From Sycobia sp. Sy_11 (taxonomy: Eukaryota; Arthropoda; Insecta; Hymenoptera; Epichrysomallidae): a DNA stretch of 64,000 nt. Below are positions 57,011 through 64,000 of the stretch, one piece after another. A program made the translations under genes and the position numbers. Every line of letters begins with the position of its first letter. Position 1 is the first letter of the stretch. Under the pieces are notes generated by a model, which was not told where the DNA came from, made no database searches, and worked only from the letters and a program-made list of their open reading frames with translations. The stretch spans positions 901,501 to 965,500 of the forward strand of contig JACCIC010000208.1 of the NCBI GenBank assembly GCA_018907035.1. The letters are read 5' to 3'.

Positions 57011-60000
57011 TCATAAGTGTATGCCGATATGTTTAAATGTTTGTTCCTGGGCTTTATTAATTGTAATCGCAAAAGAAAGTTTTATTGGAAACTGCAATCT
57101 TTTAAACTGAAATGGTAAATCTGTTGGGATCATTGGGATTCGGGGTATCAGAGCCGTCTCTCCTGCAGCTGGGCCAGTTAAAATAGTCGCTTCAATAATT
57201 TGATTGCTCATATGCTTTACTCGCAATCTAAGATTGTTCCAAAAACCATAGGATTATTCTTATTCATACTGCTACAAATAATGTGAAATGCTTCAGATTG
57301 ATCGGTTACTAATTTAGGAATATTTGTTTTTACATATTTTTTTAATTCATCACTATCAAAATTATGTGGCAACATTGTGTCATGAACATTTATGTTCTCG
57401 TGATTCTTACGTATAGGAGTTGGTAAACCAAAATCATATAAATATTTTCCACTAAGAGTGATCACAATATTTTCAATTTCAATAGGACCTTTATTAAATA
57501 TTTCATTTGAAAAATTTATTTCGAAATTGTTAGTTTGCCGACGAATTTTATATAAAATATCTTGACAAAAATCCTTCTGGAACATTTCTCATAATACATG
57601 TGGTTCAGCTGGATGACAAAATACTAATACAATTGCAAATAATTAATTTAGACGAAGACTGGTATAATGAAGCATCGAATAAAGTATCCTTCCAATGACT
57701 ATCATTTTTTACTAAGCAAAACGCAACACACGCAGCTTGAAATGTCTGTTGTAGAACACCATTAACAGTCTTTAAATCATTAAATGAGATAGGACCTTTA
57801 ACATTATGCAATAAAAGACACAAAGAAAAACATTCATTTTGATTTGGATGAATAGTATATACTCTACCCAAAGCATAGTCTTTTTAACTCCGGGAAATTC
57901 TTCAACGGTAATTCCAAGCTTCCTTCTAATAAATTTATTGCCTCGCCAAATATAATAGCTAGGTACTTCAGGATATAGCAATGTTTTAGCAAATTCATCT
58001 GAGCGACAAAGTTCAAAGAAAGCTGTTAATGTAGTTTGCTGAGGACCATTAAGAACATTTTGCATATTTTCTTCAGTGAAGTAAACACGTTGATGATTTT
58101 CTAAATGAACTGCTAAATGAATGACAGAAGGATATCGTACATGAATTGGAAAATCAAAAAATCCCCAGTAAGCCTCGGATGAACATATATATCGACCGTT
58201 AAGATATTGATTTAATTCATCATTTTCATTTTCAACAGAAACTGTAGCTTGGTCTGACCCTTTGGTAATATATTTGCATATATATATATGTAATAGCTTG
58301 CACGGAATTACAAAACTCAACGTTTATACGCGCATTGAAACAGCGCAACAGGAGTGGACAGTATGGAATAATTCATCTATTGTCTATATCAATTAAATTA
58401 CCTCGCATATGTAAAGCTGCTGTTAAACCGCCGTTTTCAGGACTTCTTATGCGGTAACTGGGATAACCATCATCTGAAGTTTGAGTATCAGAAATAAATG
58501 CTCGAGGATATTTATTGGAACATTTTCCATTCATCATGCATGGTAACGATCTATTCATATCCCCGCATGGACCATGACACAAATGTCTGCATACCATTTC
58601 ATACAGTATTGGATCAATATTTTTGTCCGGAAGCTCTGCAGAAATTATAACATCGATCTCATATGGTCGAATTTTAGTTTCTAACCACACCAAAATATGA
58701 CTATGAGGTAATCCTCGTTTTATCCATTCAATACTGAGTGAATAACAATTAACTTTATTAAATTCTTCCTTTTTAGTAATCAGGTCCATAAATTTCTTTA
58801 ATTTTAAATGAAAAACTCTAGAAATAATATCATATCCATCTTTGGACGTTTGATCAGAAAATAGTTTCTGCTTTATTTCTGGCCATTCATGGTTGCACGT
58901 AAAAGTTACAAATAAATCTGGACGCCCATATTTACGCATATACGCCATAGCATCTTGTGATTTCTCATGCACATATCGTGGAGATCCAGTAACTGATGAT
59001 GGGAGAATTATACGTTGCCCTATATTTTTAGGATTTACATTAGCATCTTGCTCAAGAGTATTTCGGAGATGTATATAATCATCTGCTCGCAATTTTTGCT
59101 GATTGAAACGATAAAAGCTAATCTTTCAGATATCATTTTAGCGATCATATCAACGCAATATTGATTCAATAAGGATTTATAATGATGCAGGAAGTTACCG
59201 TTATCGTTCCTTATCATAAATCTATATGCATAAAATTGCATACATGAAACTTTTCGCTGAGAATTATCATTTAGAGAAATATTTAAACAATAACCATCTT
59301 CGCCTCTAGAAAATATAAGAAGATATTGCAGAGCATCGTAGGAACGATGTAATTCTGAAACTTTCTGCAATGGTCCATGCCGACAATGTAGAACAATATC
59401 TCTAAGTCCTTTATCATCATCAACCATTAAAATAGCTACTTCGTTAGTAGTTGGAGCATTATACCGACCTCTGTGTTGGTTGACAGGTACGCGATCGGCA
59501 TGAATTATGAATTTTAAATCCTCTAGGTTCCTATTATGTTCTACATTATATTTGAACTCTTTTATTAAATTATTATTTTGTAATAAAAAATCTTGCAATA
59601 TTTGTATTAACTCATGGTTTAAATTTGGAATAATATTATTTCGTAGAGCAATTTGAGCAGCTTCCGATATGAAAGAAATTTGTAAAAATTGTTCTTTTTC
59701 ACCAGAAGCAGGAAATAAACTTCCTATACGATGGTAAACTTGCCCCTGAATTTTAAATGTAGGCATAAAATTACCTTCTACAATTTCCTTGGCTCCAAAT
59801 GAGGTCATTTGAAACAAACTATTATATTTCCTTATATTGGCAAGAAAATTTTTTGACAAAGGATGTGTTCCTAATATTAATCCGCGTAGAGGCTCTATCA
59901 ACTCAAGTTGAGGAAGTGAAATTTTGCCACCAGAACAGCACATTGAAGGTGCTTCACCTTTCCATTTTTTTGCTGAACAATGACTGCATATTGTGTTCAT

Positions 60001-60300
60001 TACACCAATTTGTAAATAATTAATATGCAGGTAATCAAAAGCAGGATTGTATTCAAAAGCTGAGCGAAATTTTAAAGTTGCAGTCCTTAATTCGGCAATA
60101 TTAGATGCAACTGGGTCTTGTTGTAAAAGTTCAAATTCACTTTTTTGAGTAACAGTAGAAGCTCGACGCAGAGCTATGGACTGTCTTTTTCAAACACGTC
60201 TAAAATTACTCTGATTAGTAGTCTCATATAATCGTAATGTAGACTATCGTCTAGCATGTCTAGTATTCCTACTAAGAGAACTTTTCAACGATCTGGGCAT
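57011..60300 (-). pseudogene. Helitron RepHel protein, broken and with helicase core deleted
   Basis: From ATG 60300 there are stops in the first 100 residues (about 60245 and 60190). Then ORF 60000-59035 has an N-terminal zinc motif (CSHCSAKKWKGEAPSMCC) and the Helitron_like_N region (YHRIGSLFPASGEKEQFLQI). ORF 59092-58373 is the Rep domain with FVTFTCNHEWPEI and the HUH pair in GLPHSHILVWL (His130 and His132). 58320-57772 has the tyrosine block YICKYITKGSDQATV. 57871-57605 and 57585-57217 continue to DQSEAF, where helicase should begin. 57226-57011 resumes with IPRIPMIPTDLPFQFKRLQF-like motifs and FAITINKAQEQT (late helicase motifs). Walker A and B are missing. Rolling-circle replication is therefore lost. 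Confidence 0.88.
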
Positions 60301-60639
60301 GATATTTTGAATTAAAAAACAATTAATCAGCAAATTTATGTGAATTAGGCAAGAAGCACAAATTTCTAAAAAAATATCGACGTTGGCTTGGTTATATGTA
60401 GATTAAACTTCGCCAAACCTTTTATATGTGATCCAAGGACACATTCGCCACCTAGCGGTGAATACCAAAGTTAAGCATTTAATAGAGCGAAATTTACATT
60501 TTTGGTAATATGAAATGGTATATATAGATATATGTTAATTTAAATAATTTTAATTATTTTTTAAAATTAATTTTTTTAAATAAAAATCGATAAGACCGCA
60601 ACTCTACATATATACTGAAAACCCCTTATAATATTAAAA

Positions 60640-60901
60640 TAATTTGATTTATGTTTGATAATTCAATAAGCAAGGGAAAAATCTGTAAATTGTAGACTTT
60701 AAACACTTTTCAAAAATTATTTGGTTATTTTGATGCTTTTATTTGAACATTCTGTATAATTCATGTTTTAAAATAATTATATAATTTTCTTCTTGCACAG
60801 AATAAAATTGAATGTTCAAAAAAATATCAAATTATTCTTATAATTTGTTTTCACAAATTATTTTTAGTATGATTTGGCATACAACCATCTTATAAAAGAA
60901 G

Positions 60902-60952
<51 letters not shown>

Positions 60953-60975
60953 GAGAGAGAGAGAGAGAAAGCATT
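60640..60975. repeat. Dispersed (GA)n-linked repeat, copy C
   Basis: Shares ATTATTTGGTTATTTT with copy B and TATGATTTGGCATACAA plus TTATAAAAGAA with copy A. It ends in (GA)n at 60909-60967. It lies inside the Helitron leader. Confidence 0.6.
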
Positions 60976-61400
60976 TTTCACGTGAGAAAAATTTAAAAAT
61001 ATACAAAAATCAAAAGATATCCATAAGGTGTTAGAGTAGTGTCAGATTATCCTGAAGAACAAAAAAGGTAATACCGACTAACGTCACATCTTCTTTGAGA
61101 TACAAATCCCAAAGTTGGATAAGAACATTCACTTGAGCTGACCTGGTATTCATACTTTAAGCGGACTACTTTGAGTTGATGTTCGTGATTCAAGGAGCCA
61201 CCTAGTGGCCGCTAGTGAAACTGACCATTGAAACTGTTAACTTAATTTATTGTTAAAAGTAAATTGATTTTCAAGAAAAAACATAGCCTATGTCCTTCCC
61301 AAGATAATACAGAATCTTTATGTCAAATTTCAGAACATTCGGTTCAGTAGTTTTTTCGGTTATCGCGTACAAACAAAAACACGCTTTGTCTTTTAAATTA

Positions 61401-61459
61401 GTATGATATGATATGATATGATATGATATGATATGATATGATATGATATGATATGATAT
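61401..61459. repeat. ATATG pentanucleotide repeat at the Helitron 5' end
   Basis: About eleven units of ATATG directly outside ATTAGT, the Helitron 5' border. The other Helitron 5' end (52.78 kb) has only two such units (CATATCATATC). Confidence 0.9.
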
Positions 61460-62129
61460 ATGTTCATAAAAAATATAAATATGTTCTTAATCTAAGAAAA
61501 CAAAATTTTGAATTAGAAGGTTCAAACAATTATTATATTATATATTATACAATATATTAAAACAAAAAGGTAATGCATCGAATTCAGAAAATCTAACATC
61601 TAGAATTGCAAATGATCAAAATATTTAAATTATAGATTGATCAAACTGTGGTCAAAAATTTTTCTGATATTATCAAAAGAATACTATTATCGAATTAATT
61701 GAATCAATATTTTCTTAGTTTAACAAATAGATTTTTCGAAATAATTCATTAAAATTATATACTGCAAATATTCTAATATAAAGTACATATTACTTAATTC
61801 AAGAAATTTATGTGATTTTTCTGTACTAAATAAATATTTTCTTTAACCACGTAATCGCATAAACTTTAACCAAGTAAGTAGTTACTAAAATAAAGCTTAT
61901 ATGTTCTTAACAGTAGAATACAAATATTGGAAATTAAACGAATATTTTCTTATGTAAAGAAAATATTATCTGGAACCAATAATTTCAAATTTAAAATCAG
62001 AAAAATCAATTCTCAGATTAATTAAATATCTCTTAGATTTTTGTCAAGATTTTCTAGAAAATGGGTGAAAATATTTTCTTGAACCAATAACTGAAAATTT
62101 TGGAATCAAAAAATTTAGATATCTTATTC
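61460..62129. other. AT-rich spacer
   Basis: No gene. The words TTCAAGAAA, AAGAAAATATT and TTCTTAATTC recur throughout 61.5-63.4 kb, suggesting an old repetitive substrate. Confidence 0.5.
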
Positions 62130-62330
62130 AAGCCGACAAAATTAAGTGAATATATACTTGGATTAAGAATTTCAATACTTCACTCAAGAAATTTAATTTA
62201 AAATGAAGAACTCGATTCCTATCTTTAAAACAATAATTACTTGAAATACGTTTTTATTTTTTTGAAACAGGAAAATTCAAATATGCTAAATGTTTAAAAG
62301 AAGTGCATAGTTTCTTGATTCAAAGCATTA
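62130..62330. repeat. Large inverted repeat, left arm
   Basis: Starts AAGCCGACAAAATTAAGTGA and is the near-identical reverse complement of 63800-64000 over about 200 bp. The partner reaches the window end, so the true arm may be longer. Confidence 0.9.
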
Positions 62331-63799
62331 TTTTCTCGTTCAACTAAACCGAATGAGTTATGGATTTTTCGAAATTAGCTAAGAAGTAAGAAATTACTTA
62401 CCTAGATTATCTCATCTTTTTTCTTATTGCTGAATTTCACGCAAAAAATTATTTACTTAAATCTAGAGATTGTTTATCACCCTAAAAAATAAATTTCCTA
62501 TTTTTTAGCTCATATAGTAAAATATCAATCTTGTATCATTTTAATTCAAGCGAACAAGTTATTGATGAAGGAACTTTTTAAATGCTGGTTTTCTTATTTG
62601 AAGCAACTTATTTCACAATCATAAAATATTTATTTAATATACAGTCACAAAAATTTATTGACTACATTTTAATCAATATTTACTAATATTTATCTAGTAT
62701 TGTTTTTAGTTCAACGATTAATTGGATAAATAACTACTTTCAAGATCTTAATTTCTTACACTGAGATATTGGTTTCATAAATTAAGAAAATAATAACCTT
62801 GCTTTTATTACTGTAAAAAACAAATTTACTACTCTTCACCTTATAATGGAAAATATTAAATATAATATAAAATATCAAATATAAATATAAAATATCACTT
62901 ACATCTAAATATAAGAATATATTTATTTAATATTCGGACGCAGAGAATTTTATTAATTATCATTTAATCAATATTTACTAATTATATCTAATATTTTTAG
63001 ATTGCAATAAACTGATTGCTTATTAGTTAAATTTTCTCAAGAACTCAATTCCTTATATCAAGACATTAAGTTTCAAAATTTCACAATATAATAGCTTGAG
63101 TTGTACACTATAGTACACAAATGGGTAATATTGAGAACTGGGTTCTCCTGTAATTTTGAATTGAAGCGAATAAGTTCTTCAATAAGGAATTTCTTCTATA
63201 ATTTCTTTGAATATCTTCTAATCATGTATATAGTATGTGTAAGCATAATTGCTTTAATGTGTAAAGCATAATTAATTTCTAAATATATCTGTTATATTTT
63301 CAAAAATTTTTTTAACTTAATTTTTTTAATTACACAGAAATATTGACTTGATATGAAAACAATTTTTTTTCTGTGATATAAATACAAAAATTAATTATTT
63401 TTCGATTTCGTATACGTATTATGATTCAATTTAAGAAAATATTATCTGGATGTGGAAAATCACGTTTTAAAATGAAAACGTTATATAAATTGTTATAATA
63501 TAAGTATAAATTATATATAAATGCGTATACTATTCATTGGAATCTATAAATTAATTTCATAATGTATAACTATAAGAGATCTAAGATTGATATATAAGAT
63601 TTTAATAATTGTCGACAGCGTACTGCGATAGCGTAATTCATAAGGTTTTAGCTTGCGAATCCAAAGATCTGCGGATAGAATCCCGGTTCGGTCGAAGTTT
63701 TGAAATAAATGTAATAAAAATAAATTAACGTATAAATTGTAAAAGAATTCAAGAAAGTATTTGATTAGTTTAAACTTTTGATTTTTAAAGTCAAGAAAG
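62331..63799. other. AT-rich interior between the inverted repeat arms
   Basis: About 1.47 kb of AT-rich DNA without an ORF. The only distinct feature is the tRNA-like segment at 63615-63700. Confidence 0.6.
63615..63700 (+). ncRNA. Possible tRNA-derived (SINE-like) segment
   Basis: GATAGCGTAATTCATAAGG resembles a tRNA A box (TRGCNNAGYNGG) and, about 40 bp on, GGATAGAATCCCGG resembles a B box (GGTTCGAATCC), with a central ATCC-x-AAGATCTGCGG like a tRNA body. Spacing is right for a tRNA-related sequence, but both boxes are degenerate and no clean cloverleaf forms. Confidence 0.35.
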
Positions 63800-64000
63800 T
63801 AATGGTTTGAATCAAGAAACTATGCACTTCTTTTAAACATTTAGCATATTTGAATTTTCCTGTTTCAGAAAAATAAAAACGTATTTCAAGTAATTATTGT
63901 TTTAAAAATAGGAATCGAATTCTTTATTTTAAATTCAATTTCTCGAGTGAAGTATTGAAATTCTTAATCCAAGTATATATTCACTTAATTTTGTCGGCTT
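63800..64000. repeat. Large inverted repeat, right arm (runs off the window)
   Basis: Ends TTTTGTCGGCTT at the last base. It pairs with 62130-62330. Confidence 0.9.

Larger units (their letters stand above)
56820..61405 (-). mobile_element. Degenerate autonomous Helitron, about 4.6 kb
   Basis: The minus-strand 5' end lies at about 61405 (ATACTAATTTAAAAGACAAAGC, shared with 52.79 kb). The 3' end is CTAG at 56823-56820, preceded by a TCTCG-AGCGAAGC-CGAGA hairpin, the standard Helitron 3' arrangement. Between them lies a RepHel gene with HUH endonuclease and remnants of the Pif1-like helicase. The helicase middle is deleted. 60310-61380 is non-coding leader with a (GA)n tract. Confidence 0.85.

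Overview
The window is AT-rich animal DNA made almost entirely of nested and decayed transposable elements. It suggests an insect, probably a hymenopteran such as an ant; that is my inference from the mix of element families (mariner, Polinton, Helitron, R1-clade LINE, piggyBac, Gypsy) and the many (TA)n, (GA)n, (CT)n and (GT)n microsatellites, not from a marker gene. No complete host gene is recognisable. A few GC-richer islands (39.2-39.5, 51.9-52.45, 53.1-53.4 and 55.3-55.5 kb) could be host exons or old insertions.

1-18.3 kb: old elements in AT-rich spacer. These are a Tc1-like remnant (3.2-3.5 kb), a Gypsy pol remnant (3.5-4.5 kb), two mariner remnants (4.6-6.2 kb), an LTR/promoter-like block with a hairpin, a TATA box and 60-bp tandem repeats ahead of an unknown ORF (7.2-8.5 kb), a short TIR element (10.1-10.5 kb), a long foldback element with a hammerhead-like core (10.9-11.4 kb), a minus-strand Gypsy integrase and RT pair with a piggyBac remnant between them (11.6-15.1 kb), a mariner with both TIRs (16.4-17.7 kb), and a second foldback copy (17.8-18.3 kb).

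18358-38736: a 20.4-kb Polinton/Maverick (virus-like) element with both long terminal inverted repeats and a perfect 8-bp flanking repeat. All of its genes lie on the minus strand. In transcription order they are a spliced acidic protein, protein-primed DNA polymerase B, packaging ATPase, a small basic/hydrophobic protein, a protein of unknown function, integrase with chromodomain, penton-like minor capsid protein, a small basic Gly-rich virion-type protein, major capsid protein, adenovirus-type cysteine protease, and an unknown 256-aa protein. The set covers replication (PolB), insertion (integrase) and virion formation (capsid proteins, protease, ATPase). Most genes carry stops or frameshifts; the integrase is the only large recognised gene without a visible break. 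A mariner with an intact transposase sits inside PolB, and a likely solo LTR sits in the left TIR.

38.7-64 kb: an orphan ORF (39.2-39.5 kb), mariner pieces (40.7 and 42.1-43.4 kb), an R1-clade non-LTR element inserted in a (GT)n microsatellite (43.4-47.0 kb), a third foldback copy (47.7-48.7 kb), a tandem repeat shared with the 12.5-kb locus (49.7-50.25 kb), a second Helitron 5' end (52.8-53.1 kb), a degenerate autonomous Helitron (56.8-61.4 kb), and a large inverted repeat that runs off the window end (62.1-64.0 kb).
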